Below are positions 6,279 through 14,034 of a stretch of DNA of 19,203 nucleotides, one piece after another (within the stretch, counting starts at the first letter, position 1; each line of letters opens with the position of its first letter). The notes beneath the pieces were generated by a model. It saw only the letters and a list, made by a program, of their open reading frames with translations. It did no database searches and was not told the origin of the DNA. The position numbers and the translations under genes were made by a program. Source of the stretch: Clostridium sp. CAG:632 (GTDB taxonomy: Bacteria > Bacillota > Clostridia > Lachnospirales > Lachnospiraceae); NCBI GenBank assembly GCA_000431515.1, contig HF991369.1, positions 94,505 to 113,707 of the forward strand, read 5' to 3'.

Positions 6279-8918
6279 CTACTTTGCATCATACCAATTA
6301 TCCGCTTCATGAATATCAATATCCAACGGCACCAAAAGTTCTACTGCCTTCTCCATTTCTTCATGAAGAATCCGGATGACTGCCTCAACTTCATCCTTTG
6401 CTGTTTCTATCAATAATTCATCATGGATCTGAAGAATCAATCTGGAGCTCCGCTCCTCCCGGATCAAGCGTTTGCGTACCCGGTTCATGGCTATTTTTAT
6501 AATGTCGGCCGCCGTTCCCTGGATCGGTGAATTCATGGCGATCCGTTCACCAAAACTGCGCTGCATGAAATTGCCGGATTGAATTTCCGGTACCGGACGT
6601 ACTCTATGGTACATGGTTTCTACACTTCCTGTTTCTTTTGCATGTGCGACCTGTGCATCCAGAAATGCCTTGATCCTCGGGTATGTCTGAAAATAACGTT
6701 CGATATAATCCGCCGCTTCCTTTCTTGAAATATCCAGGTCCTGACTTAACCCATATGCACTGATTCCATATACGATTCCAAAATTAACCGCTTTTGCATT
6801 TCTTCTCTGTAACGGTGTTACTTCTTCCGGCGGGACACCAAACACTTCGGAAGCAGTTGTCGCGTGAATATCCCGGTTGTGCCGGAATGCATCTAACAAC
6901 GTTTCATCCCCGGAAAGATGTGCAAGTACCCGCAGTTCGATCTGTGAATAGTCTGCATCTACAAATACAAATCCATCCTTTGGTATAAATACCTTTCGGA
7001 TCATACGCCCCAGTGGCATCCGGATCGGTATATTCTGAAGATTCGGTTCTGTACTGCTGATTCTTCCGGTAGCAGTAATCGTCTGATGAAATCTGCCATG
7101 TATCCTCTCATCCGGAGCAATATAAGCAGCCAATCCATCTGCATAGGTAGATTTTAACTTCGTTAACTGTCGGTATTCTAAGATTTCTGATATGATAGGA
7201 TGTTCCTGCTTTATTTTTTCAAGAACTTCCACATTGGTAGAGTATCCTGTTTTTGTTTTCTTTGCTCCCGGCAGGTTCATATGTTCAAACAGAACTTCGC
7301 CTAATTGCTTCGGAGACTGAATATTGAATTCTTCACCGGCCAGTTCATGAATATGCATCTCCAGCTGCCGGATCCGTTCTGCCAGCTGCACACCATACTC
7401 CTGCAATGCCTCACGCTCCACACGAATCCCATAATATTCCATATCATATAATGCATATATTGTCGGACATTCAACCTGCCAGTATAGGTCAAGCATATTC
7501 TTCTCTTTTAGCATAGCTTCTATACGAAGTCCCGCCTGAAAAGCTGTACCCACCTCATATCCCAGCATTTTTCTGATTTCATCTGTCTGAAGGTTCAATG
7601 CCGTAATTTCCTGTTTCCCGATCAATTCCTTCCGGGAAGGCAATGTAATTTTCAGTACATCTCTTGCAATATCGTCATAATAATACGTATCCTTTAGCGG
7701 ATTCAGTAGATAGCAGGCAATTGCCAGATCCAGGATTTCTCCCCCGGTCACAACATGTTCCAGACCATGCAGTTGACGCTTCCAGCCAATCGTCACTTTT
7801 TTACCTGTTGACTCCATCTGTTTCTTTATCTGTTCCGCCAAGTATTCCTCTGTTACAAATCCGCCGATCGGAATCAGATAGCACTTTTCTGTCTCTGTTG
7901 CTATCGTAACTCCAAGCAACCCCTGCTCTCCGATCACGCATTGGATCGCAGAATACTGACATTCAGACAACTGTTGAAAGAAGTACTCCACTTCCATAAA
8001 ATCTTCCAGCACCTTCACATCAACCGTCATTGTTTCCGGCACCTCTGCCGGAACTGTAAACCGTTTTAACACGCTCTTTAATTCCAGTTGTTTAAATAAC
8101 TGATAGGCCTGATCATTAAACATATCTTCAATTTTCATAGAATCAAGACTGATATCCAGTGGACAATCCAGTTTAATCGTTGCAAGTTGCTTACTCATCA
8201 GTGCCTGATCATAATATTCCTTTAGATTTTCCCGCGCCTTATTGGGTTTTATCTCATCTACATGAGCATATGCATTCTCAATTGACTGATACTGTTCAAT
8301 GATCTTAGTTGCTGTTTTTTCACCAATTCCGGGCACTCCCGGAATATTATCCGAAGCATCTCCCATTAAGCCTTTCACGTCGATAAATGCTGTTGGCGAT
8401 ACCAGATAGCGTTCTTTTACATCTTTTGCATAATAGTCTTCAATCACGGTTCCGGACATTTTGGTCTTAGGAATCCGGACTAAAATATCATCCGTCGCCA
8501 GCTGAAGCAGATCTCTGTCTCCGGAAACGATTGTCACACGATATCCGGCATCCCGTCCCTTTCTGGATAATGTTCCGATCAGGTCATCCGCTTCAAAGCC
8601 TCCCTGTTCAATTGTTTCAACTTTCATTGCATGCAGAACATCCTTCATGACCGGAACCTGTTCACGTAATTCTTCCGGCATAGGTTTTCTTGTCCCTTTG
8701 TATGCTTCATACTGCAAATGCCGGAATGTTGGCTGATGCACATCAAATGCTACGCACAGATGCGTTGGCTGTTCTTCATCCACCAGTTTAAATAATATAT
8801 TTAAAAAGCCAAGAATTGCATTGGTATGCAGTCCCTGTGAATTTGACAGAACCGGAAGTCCGTAATATGCTCTGTTTAAAATACTATGTCCATCAATCAG
8901 TAGTAGTTTCTTCTCCAT
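6279..8918 (-). CDS. polA: DNA polymerase I
   Basis: The 879-residue protein is family A DNA polymerase I, used in Okazaki fragment processing and repair synthesis. The N-terminal 5' nuclease (1 to about 290) shows the acidic sites GFEADDLIG (107-115), SGDRD (132-136) and GDASDNIPGVPGIGEKTA (186-203). A degenerate 3'-5' exonuclease fold follows (about 305-470). It lacks the DxE motif (SAIQCVIGE stands where FDTET is expected), so proofreading is probably lost, as in Bacillus-type PolI. The polymerase domain has motif A DYSQIELR (656-663), motif B RRNAKAVNFGIVYG (705-718) and motif C HDE (832-834). The usual GRRR stretch before PEI reads HRVR (771-774). The ATG has AGGAG about 7 bases upstream, and the start overlaps the anti-sigma gene by 26 bp, so the two are probably translationally coupled. 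Confidence 0.97.
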   Translation of the reverse strand: MEKKLLLIDGHSILNRAYYGLPVLSNSQGLHTNAILGFLNILFKLVDEEQPTHLCVAFDVHQPTFRHLQYEAYKGTRKPMPEELREQVPVMKDVLHAMKVETIEQGGFEADDLIGTLSRKGRDAGYRVTIVSGDRDLLQLATDDILVRIPKTKMSGTVIEDYYAKDVKERYLVSPTAFIDVKGLMGDASDNIPGVPGIGEKTATKIIEQYQSIENAYAHVDEIKPNKARENLKEYYDQALMSKQLATIKLDCPLDISLDSMKIEDMFNDQAYQLFKQLELKSVLKRFTVPAEVPETMTVDVKVLEDFMEVEYFFQQLSECQYSAIQCVIGEQGLLGVTIATETEKCYLIPIGGFVTEEYLAEQIKKQMESTGKKVTIGWKRQLHGLEHVVTGGEILDLAIACYLLNPLKDTYYYDDIARDVLKITLPSRKELIGKQEITALNLQTDEIRKMLGYEVGTAFQAGLRIEAMLKEKNMLDLYWQVECPTIYALYDMEYYGIRVEREALQEYGVQLAERIRQLEMHIHELAGEEFNIQSPKQLGEVLFEHMNLPGAKKTKTGYSTNVEVLEKIKQEHPIISEILEYRQLTKLKSTYADGLAAYIAPDERIHGRFHQTITATGRISSTEPNLQNIPIRMPLGRMIRKVFIPKDGFVFVDADYSQIELRVLAHLSGDETLLDAFRHNRDIHATTASEVFGVPPEEVTPLQRRNAKAVNFGIVYGISAYGLSQDLDISRKEAADYIERYFQTYPRIKAFLDAQVAHAKETGSVETMYHRVRPVPEIQSGNFMQRSFGERIAMNSPIQGTAADIIKIAMNRVRKRLIREERSSRLILQIHDELLIETAKDEVEAVIRILHEEMEKAVELLVPLDIDIHEADNWYDAK

Positions 8919-9465
8919 TCGGCTCTCCTTCCTCTATCTGTGTATCCTGCTCCTGTAAATATTTCCGCAGCCGTTCATAATAACTGGTCGTATCTTTATT
9001 TTTGGACTGTTCCAGATATTCCGGCAGATCAAACATCTTATAATCATCCGGGTGAAACAGCTTTTTCCCAAAATAATCATCATAATAATATTCCGACTGC
9101 GCCGCTTTGATTTCTGCCTGAGCCTCCTGATATAGTCTTTCTTTATGGCTCTCATATGCAAAGAATCCCATGGTGCAGCAAGCAGCGATAATCAATATGA
9201 CTGTCGATCCTGTTAATTTTCTGCGATTCTGAAGATGCTTATATTCACTGTTTAATTTCTCTTCCATCTGATCCTTATAGCTGGTCGTCGGAACAATATC
9301 ATCATCCAGCTGTTTCATTCCAACCAGCAATGTATAATAAATCTCCAGCTCTTCCGCACAATTATTACAGCTCCGGATATGCCGGATAAATTCCAGTTTT
9401 TCTCCATTATCCAATTTATCTTCTATAAATGCCACTATCTTTGATTGCGCTTCCAGACAATTCAT
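8893..9465 (-). CDS. RsiW-like zinc-finger anti-sigma protein, single-pass membrane
   Basis: The 190-residue protein starts MNCLEAQSKIV and carries the zinc-binding anti-sigma (ZAS/zf-HC2) pattern Cys3...His29-x3-Cys33-x2-Cys36 (HIRSCNNC), spaced almost as I recall in Bacillus subtilis RsiW. One membrane segment follows at about 84-104, then a polar outer tail of about 85 residues rich in Tyr, Glu and Lys. Family knowledge suggests the N-terminal domain sequesters an ECF sigma factor and the tail is cleaved to release it. No sigma factor gene lies in the window. The gene sits 15 bases downstream of a PrsW-type protease, the class of enzyme that cleaves RsiW, and overlaps polA by 26 bp. The role as an anti-sigma is inferred; it could also be a zf-HC2 protein with another partner. 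Confidence 0.8.
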   Translation of the reverse strand: MNCLEAQSKIVAFIEDKLDNGEKLEFIRHIRSCNNCAEELEIYYTLLVGMKQLDDDIVPTTSYKDQMEEKLNSEYKHLQNRRKLTGSTVILIIAACCTMGFFAYESHKERLYQEAQAEIKAAQSEYYYDDYFGKKLFHPDDYKMFDLPEYLEQSKNKDTTSYYERLRKYLQEQDTQIEEGEPNGEETTTD

Positions 9466-9480
9466 ATTATATCACCAACT

Positions 9481-10713
9481 TTATTTTCTAATCGTATTAT
9501 AATAAAAATGTACCTGTAAAAATGTCAGGTTCTCATAAATATTCATCCGGATCCGTGTCCACTCCTGCTGACTCCCGAGGTAATAAATATCTGTCAGGTT
9601 ATTGCATCCATCAAAAATATGATTTCCCAGAAAATTTACATGCGGAAGCAGAATCTGACGTAAATTATAGCAGTATTCAAATGCATAATTTCCGATTCCC
9701 ATCAACCGCTCCGGCATGATAACAGTCTGAAGATACGGGCAATTGAAAAATGCCGTATCATCAATCAGCCTCAGACCCGATGGTAATTTTACATTTACAA
9801 CATTTGTATAAGCAAATGCCCGTCGTGCAATAATCCTGACCGGATAATGTTCAATTACTTCCGGAATCACCAGTATCTGTCCCTGAAATGGTCTTGTCAA
9901 GCCAAGAATTACGATTTCCCGTTGATCCGTAATTGCATAGCGAAGCCATCCATCTTTTGTAATCTTTACCTTCAATCGTCCTGTGATATTGTGATCATGC
10001 TTTGAGAAATAAATGCACATACAGATTGTAAAAATATACATGAATACAACAAAAAATCCAAAAAATACTATCATCAACACTGTGCCGACAGATAATGCAT
10101 AATCATAAATACCATGGATCAGCATCGGAACCGCCAATGCCAGAGTCAAAAAGCCGGCACTCTTTCCCAGTTTGTGCTGAAACGTTGCCTCCTTCGCTTT
10201 TCCATAAAAGAATCCCATAAAGATTGCAACCGAAGTATGCAGCGGAATTGCCAGAAATGCCCGGCTGATTCCGACCCCCAGTCCCGGCAAAAAGCCCTGG
10301 ATCACTCCAAGTTCAATCGTATCAGAAAATACATAGATAATATTTTCAAGCAAAGCAAACCCCAACGAGGTTGCAACCGCATAGACCACTCCGTCAAATG
10401 CATAATCAAATGCCCTGTTCTTCCATGTGATCATCAGCATGAACAGAAATTTACAGGCTTCTTCCGTGATCGCAACTATAAAAAAATTTTCAATAAAAAC
10501 ATAAACAATCGAATCTTCTGGCAATACAAATCCTAAGATTGCAGCTCCCAGAAGTTCGATCAGCATAGCCGGAATCGTACTCAAAACCCCCATTCCCATT
10601 AATGCGAGCTGCAATCCGAACGGTTCCTTTTCTATTTTGTCATTGAAATTGATCACCAGCATAAATACAATTACCGGTGCAACTGCAACTATCAATAATA
10701 TTAAACTTTCCAT
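9481..10713 (-). CDS. prsW: PrsW-type intramembrane protease fused to BspA-type leucine-rich repeats
   Basis: Residues 1-236 form a polytopic membrane domain with PrsW signatures: EEACKF (84-89), FDGVVYAVATSLGFALLEN (106-124), a histidine in IPLHTS (159), and HGIYDY (200-205). These are the conserved Glu, Asn, His and Asp residues of this protease family, related to CAAX/Abi-type proteases. B. subtilis PrsW makes the first cut in anti-sigma RsiW under envelope stress. Most PrsW proteins are near 220 residues; this one has 410. The extra part (about 245-410) holds LRR_5/BspA-like repeats, for example LIDDTAFFNCPYLQTVIMP and IGNYAFEYCYNLRQILLP, ending in YLGSQQEWTRI, a common end of such arrays. 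It heads the operon under the 10758-10786 promoter, has an AGGAG site, and is followed by an RsiW-like anti-sigma gene. The side of the membrane on which the repeats lie cannot be told from sequence alone. Confidence 0.87.
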   Translation of the reverse strand: MESLILLIVAVAPVIVFMLVINFNDKIEKEPFGLQLALMGMGVLSTIPAMLIELLGAAILGFVLPEDSIVYVFIENFFIVAITEEACKFLFMLMITWKNRAFDYAFDGVVYAVATSLGFALLENIIYVFSDTIELGVIQGFLPGLGVGISRAFLAIPLHTSVAIFMGFFYGKAKEATFQHKLGKSAGFLTLALAVPMLIHGIYDYALSVGTVLMIVFFGFFVVFMYIFTICMCIYFSKHDHNITGRLKVKITKDGWLRYAITDQREIVILGLTRPFQGQILVIPEVIEHYPVRIIARRAFAYTNVVNVKLPSGLRLIDDTAFFNCPYLQTVIMPERLMGIGNYAFEYCYNLRQILLPHVNFLGNHIFDGCNNLTDIYYLGSQQEWTRIRMNIYENLTFLQVHFYYNTIRK

Positions 10714-10757
10714 ATTATCTCCTGTATCCCACTGCTGCTTTTTTCCATACTGTATTT

Positions 10758-10786
10758 ATTATATGCGATTATAGATTCGAATGCAA
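10758..10786 (-). promoter_or_regulatory. Sigma-A-type promoter for prsW-anti-sigma-polA-coaE
   Basis: On the minus strand TTGCAT (plus 10781-10786) is spaced exactly 17 bases from a perfect TATAAT (10758-10763). It lies between the tRNA terminator and the prsW start, about 45 bases upstream of the ATG, and is the only promoter I see for this operon. Confidence 0.75.
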
Positions 10787-10806
10787 GAAACGCAGATCAT
10801 GAACTC

Positions 10807-10848
10807 AAAAAAAGAACCGGGAATATTGGTTTTCAACATTTCCGATTC
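10807..10848 (-). terminator. Intrinsic terminator after tRNA-Leu
   Basis: The arms 10834-10848 and 10814-10828 form a 15-bp stem with one A.C mismatch and two G.T pairs around a 5-base loop. Seven T residues follow on the minus strand (10807-10813). It lies 11 bases downstream of the tRNA. Because no terminator separates the sortase gene from the tRNA, it probably ends both transcripts. Confidence 0.88.
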
Positions 10849-10858
10849 TCACTTTTAG

Positions 10859-10941
10859 TGCCGGCAGCGGGACTTGAACCCGCACGCGGTTGCCCGCAAC
10901 AGATTTTGAGTCTGCCTCGTCTGCCATTCCGACACGCCGGC
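10859..10941 (-). tRNA. tRNA-Leu (anticodon CAA)
   Basis: The 83-nt minus-strand RNA folds as a class II tRNA. Its acceptor stem GCCGGCG/TGCCGGC has discriminator A. The anticodon loop CTCAAAA on stem GCAGA/TCTGT gives anticodon CAA, which reads UUG. It has a long variable arm (TGCGGGCAACCGC) as expected for leucine, and a T arm GCGGG-TTCAAGT-CCCGC. The 3' CCA is not encoded. It has its own promoter and terminator. Confidence 0.96.
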
Positions 10942-10949
10942 ATGCCTTA

Positions 10950-10968
10950 CAAAAGTCCTTAACTTTTG
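10950..10968 (-). other. Inverted repeat in the tRNA-Leu leader
   Basis: CAAAAGT (10950-10956) and ACTTTTG (10962-10968) form a perfect 7-bp inverted repeat with a 5-base loop, in the short transcribed leader between the -10 box and the tRNA 5' end. It may help RNase P processing or simply be part of the leader; no function can be assigned. Confidence 0.4.
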
Positions 10969-10982
10969 CGTCAACATTTGAT

Positions 10983-11011
10983 AGTATATATGAAAACCGG
11001 TCGATTGTCAA
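10983..11011 (-). promoter_or_regulatory. Strong promoter for tRNA-Leu
   Basis: On the minus strand a consensus -35 TTGACA (plus 11006-11011) is spaced 17 bases from TATACT (10983-10988). The -35 box begins three bases after the sortase stop codon (11015-11017). It lies about 40 bases upstream of the mature tRNA, as expected for a stable-RNA promoter. Confidence 0.88.
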
Positions 11012-11014
11012 CTA

Positions 11015-11884
11015 TTAATCTGTCAAAATCTGTTTTGCAACCAATACAAATCTGCCATTCTCTGTGTTATAGGCACAGGTCGATAATGTAAGCAATGTAT
11101 CACCGTAAGAAACCTCTGTATCAATCTTATATGGAGTCAATGCCTGCACCTGCTCTACATATGCGTTAAACTCTTCCTCAGAACCGGCATCAAAGAACTC
11201 ATAATATTTAAAATGCTCCGTATCTTCTTCCGGATAGATCTGGGAATAAAATGCTGCGATCACCTCATACTCCCCATCTGCATCCAGTGTATCAAACGTT
11301 AATGTCTTGTGTGTCTGATAATATTCCTCTGAGTCATATTTCAGGATTCCCGCAAACATGGTTCCCGACTTCATGTTATGTCCATAAATCAGCAGGTTGT
11401 CGGTCGGCAGCATATAATTAGACCGCAAGTCCATAAACGGAAGTCCGGAACCATCCCATTCCTCTTCAAAATTACGATGAATATAATATTCATTATCGCC
11501 TTCATGCTGCATGACCGGATAATCTACCTTTGTTCCCGGAATCGTCAGCCACCCGATAAAATCCGGATTCTGCCGGTAAAGCTCCGCAAACTTCTTCTGC
11601 ACCAGTCTTCCGTTGATCTTTTCATACTCTATCCGTTGCTCCTGCATATCACCCGATTCTTCTGTATCATCCGTCTTTACATCGGATACTATCTGCTTTA
11701 GCTCTTTCACCCGATCCTGACTATGCTTTGATTTCAGAAAATAACTTCCCAGATAAATGATACAGCCGACAGCAATGCAGATGCAGATAATTCCAAGGAT
11801 CATCCGGATCCAGTCAATTGTTCCGGCCCCTTTTTTTACTGTCTGCTTATCTTCCTGCATTTCTGTTTTTTCTTCCCTGCTCAT
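11015..11884 (-). CDS. Class B sortase
   Basis: Sortases are membrane-anchored cysteine transpeptidases that cleave sorting signals of exported proteins and join them to the cell wall or to pilins. The 289-residue protein has a charged N-terminus, one membrane anchor (about 27-48), a linker, and a class B sortase domain. Catalytic residues are visible: His169 in LIYGHNMKSG, Cys270 in LLTLSTCAY, and Arg278 in ENGRFVLVAK. DFIGWLTIPGTKVDYPVMQ is typical of SrtB-like enzymes. I choose the ATG at 11884 because AGAGAGG lies 8 bases upstream; an in-frame GTG at 11893 overlaps that site. No LPXTG- or NPQTN-type substrate gene lies nearby, so the target is unknown. It stands between the NUDIX terminator and the tRNA promoter; a possible TATAAT at 11954-11959 lacks a good -35 partner. 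Confidence 0.93.
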   Translation of the reverse strand: MSREEKTEMQEDKQTVKKGAGTIDWIRMILGIICICIAVGCIIYLGSYFLKSKHSQDRVKELKQIVSDVKTDDTEESGDMQEQRIEYEKINGRLVQKKFAELYRQNPDFIGWLTIPGTKVDYPVMQHEGDNEYYIHRNFEEEWDGSGLPFMDLRSNYMLPTDNLLIYGHNMKSGTMFAGILKYDSEEYYQTHKTLTFDTLDADGEYEVIAAFYSQIYPEEDTEHFKYYEFFDAGSEEEFNAYVEQVQALTPYKIDTEVSYGDTLLTLSTCAYNTENGRFVLVAKQILTD

Positions 11885-11970
11885 CTCATCCACCTCTCTT
11901 TCAAGCCTCTGTTATCAAATCCATGTTCATTCCAATCGCTGTATATCTACATCATTATATGCCGTATTAT

Positions 11971-12003
11971 TAGAAAAAAGAGGTCCCTCGACCTCTTTTC
12001 TAA
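11971..12003 (-). terminator. Intrinsic terminator of the NUDIX gene
   Basis: AAAAGAGGTC (11976-11985) and GACCTCTTTT (11990-11999) form a perfect 10-bp stem with a 4-base loop, continuing into a T-rich tail on the minus strand (TTCTAATAAT). The hairpin starts at the NUDIX stop codon (12000-12002). Because the stem is flanked by A/T runs on both sides, it may work in either direction. Confidence 0.88.
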
Positions 12004-12452
12004 AAATATTTCTTACTTCCCCACTGGTTACACCGCTTCAGGTCCGTATATTCAGAATAAGCCTGCTCCAGAATCTGTTTCTCATTCGGGAACTTCAACA
12101 AGTGATATGCCTCGTGATACTTATAGTATCCTGAATCCACGAAATATTCTTCTCTTTGTGGTTTGCTGTAATAACTGTCGGCCATCATAAGATACCAGTG
12201 CACATCCTTGCAAACAACATCCACTGATGAATTGAACATATAATTACTCTTGCCAACGTACTTCATAATGGTCGCACGTACTCCGGTCTCTTCCATGACC
12301 TCACGCAAAGCGGTCTGGGTATGGCTCTCGCCCTCTTCAACCGTTCCCTTTGGCAATACCCATCCTTCATACTTATTTCTGTAATTCTTGTATAACAGAA
12401 GGATTTTACCTCTGAAAATTACCACACCACCACAGCTTGTTGCCTCAATCAT
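12000..12452 (-). CDS. NUDIX hydrolase
   Basis: The 150-residue protein has a complete NUDIX box GX5EX7REUXEEXGU at residues 36-58 (Gly36, Glu42, Arg50-Glu51, Glu54-Glu55, Gly57-Val58), which binds metal and hydrolyses a nucleoside diphosphate linked to another group. The preceding GWVLPKGTVEEGE stretch and the small size resemble MutT/diadenosine polyphosphate hydrolase types, but the substrate cannot be read from sequence. The start is ATG 12452 with GGGAGG 8 bases upstream; the open frame extends to 12497 but that part overlaps the promoter's -10 box. It has its own promoter and a strong terminator, so it is probably monocistronic, though read-through from the upstream PBP gene is possible because no terminator separates them. 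Confidence 0.9.
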   Translation of the reverse strand: MIEATSCGGVVIFRGKILLLYKNYRNKYEGWVLPKGTVEEGESHTQTALREVMEETGVRATIMKYVGKSNYMFNSSVDVVCKDVHWYLMMADSYYSKPQREEYFVDSGYYKYHEAYHLLKFPNEKQILEQAYSEYTDLKRCNQWGSKKYF

Positions 12453-12487
12453 TGCAATATCCTCCCGGTGTGACTTAAATCTTCTAT

Positions 12488-12516
12488 AGTATACCAAGAT
12501 TACAGTACCTTTTCAA
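12488..12516 (-). promoter_or_regulatory. Sigma-A-type promoter for the NUDIX gene
   Basis: On the minus strand TTGAAA (plus 12511-12516) is spaced 17 bases from TATACT (12488-12493), each box one mismatch from consensus. It begins right after the stop codon of the PBP gene and fixes the NUDIX start downstream of 12488. Confidence 0.82.
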
Positions 12517-12521
12517 CCACA

Positions 12522-14034
12522 TTATTGGTAATATGCATCAAAAATCTGCTTTGCTACATTCACCGCCCGGATTCCGGAGGTATCTGCGTCTTCAATCACG
12601 ACCGAAACAACAATATCCGGATTCTCTACATTGGAAAATCCTACAAACCAGGAATGTGATTTTCCTTCAGAGTTATATTCTGCGGTTCCTGTCTTTCCTG
12701 CTACGGTATATGCATCGGTATTCAATACCGACCCGGTACCGTATGTGACAACGCCTTTCATCAGTTCTGTCATCTGCGCCGCCTCATCTGCGGATATGAT
12801 TCGCTTATATGCGGATGGAGAGAATCGTTTTACATTCACTCCTTGATAGTTTTCAATACTATCGACCAGATATGGTTTCATCATAACACCGCCATTTGCC
12901 ATTGTAGACATGATCAATGCATTGTGTAATGGTGAAATCTGTGTATCTCCTTGTCCAATCACGGTCTGCGGGATCAGCGATTTATCCGAACTGCCATTCA
13001 GTACAAAACTGCTTTTAGTATATGTACCGCCATACGGCAGATTCTGATTAAACAGAAAATCTTCACACAGCTTATGGAAACTGTCCATGTTCAGAGTTGT
13101 TCCGATATTTGCAAATGAAGTATTGCAGGAATATGCCACAGAGTCAGCCAGAGATACTTCTCCGTGTACCGTGCTGTTATAGCAGTGAATCGTTACGTTA
13201 TTAAAAGTATCTTCTCCCTGACAATTAAAGTGATAGCCTTCCCAGTTCGAATTCTCACGCATATATTCCAGTGCAGTCAACACCTTAAAGGTAGATCCCG
13301 GCGGATATAATCCCTGGGTTGCCCGATTTAAAAGGATCGAATTATCCCAGGCAGTTCCGTCGGAAACCGCCTGGGGCAGTCCCGTGGGAAACCGCCTGCC
13401 ATACATCATCGATACTATTCGGATCAAAATCCGGTTTGGAGACCATTGCCAGAACCTTTCCGGTATCCGGCTCCATAACAACAACGGCTCCTCTGCCTTC
13501 ACCCAGTGCGTTATAGGCAGCAGTCTGCAGTCTGGTATCCAGAGTTGTTACAATGGTATCGCCCATATTTTTTTCTTCCTTTAATGCCTTAGCTGTTCGT
13601 TCAAAGATATTTGCATTTGACGTCAGAAGATAATAATTCGCTGTCAATTCCACTCCGGATTTTCCGTATTTATCATATCCGACGGCATGTGCGTACATAT
13701 TTCCATATGGATAATACCGGGTATAAGAACCGTCATCCGCATACTGATTCGTTGCCAGGACAACGCCGTCCCTGGATACAATATCTCCGCGGATTACCCG
13801 CTCGGCCAGCTTATCCTGCCTTGTATTATAGGAATTGGCAATCACTGTCTGGCTGTCCACGATCATGAATTTACAGATATAGCCTATCATGAGCAGAAAA
13901 ATTCCGGTTATGACATAGGTCATCAGCAGGATCGGTCTATTAGCTATTTTGTTTTGCTCGCCTCTTCGCTTTTCCCGTTGGAGAAAACTCCGGGGATTCA
14001 CCGGCGAGGAGGATTTTTTCTTTTTCTCGTTCAA
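12522..14034 (-). pseudogene. Class B penicillin-binding protein (transpeptidase), frame broken by 25-bp duplication
   Basis: The reading frame is split. The first part (14034-13342) encodes a short cytoplasmic tail, one membrane anchor (about 35-58), the PBP-dimer type segment RGDIVSRDGVVLAT and the start of the transpeptidase fold, then stops. The rest, in another frame down to 12522, has the active-site motifs. Removing one copy of the duplication at 13350-13398 gives one 495-residue protein with S239-TFK, S294-C-N and K439-TG, all correctly spaced. Intact, it would cross-link peptidoglycan with the SEDS enzyme encoded just upstream. The likely start is a TTG at 14034 with AGAGAGG 9 bases upstream, overlapping the SEDS gene by 95 bp. 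As written, neither fragment can be an active enzyme. The break may be a real mutation or an assembly error; everything outside it looks intact. Confidence 0.85.
13350..13398 (-). repeat. 25-bp imperfect tandem duplication inside the PBP gene
   Basis: Copies at 13375-13398 and 13350-13373 are 24 bp each with two mismatches, separated by one base, giving a 25-bp unit. On the minus strand both read CAGGCGGTTTCC then (C/G)ACGG(G/A)ACTGCC. Deleting one unit rejoins the codons for DDVWQAVS and DGTAWDNS in one frame. Confidence 0.92.

Noticed and set aside
10805..11011. A 68-residue open frame on the minus strand across the tRNA
   Set aside because: It runs through the tRNA and its terminator, begins in the -35 box of the tRNA promoter and has no independent support.
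12453..12497. Longer NUDIX start at 12497
   Set aside because: That start codon lies within a few bases of the -10 box at 12488-12493, and the ATG at 12452 has an ideal ribosome binding site.
13342..13502. Programmed ribosomal frameshift in the PBP gene
   Set aside because: There is no slippery heptamer or stimulatory structure to see, and the frame change is fully explained by the 25-bp duplication.
12522..13502. C-terminal PBP fragment as an independent gene
   Set aside because: Its first ~45 residues are out-of-frame noise over the duplicated region and upstream PBP sequence. It lacks a membrane anchor and a ribosome binding site, so it is part of the broken PBP gene.
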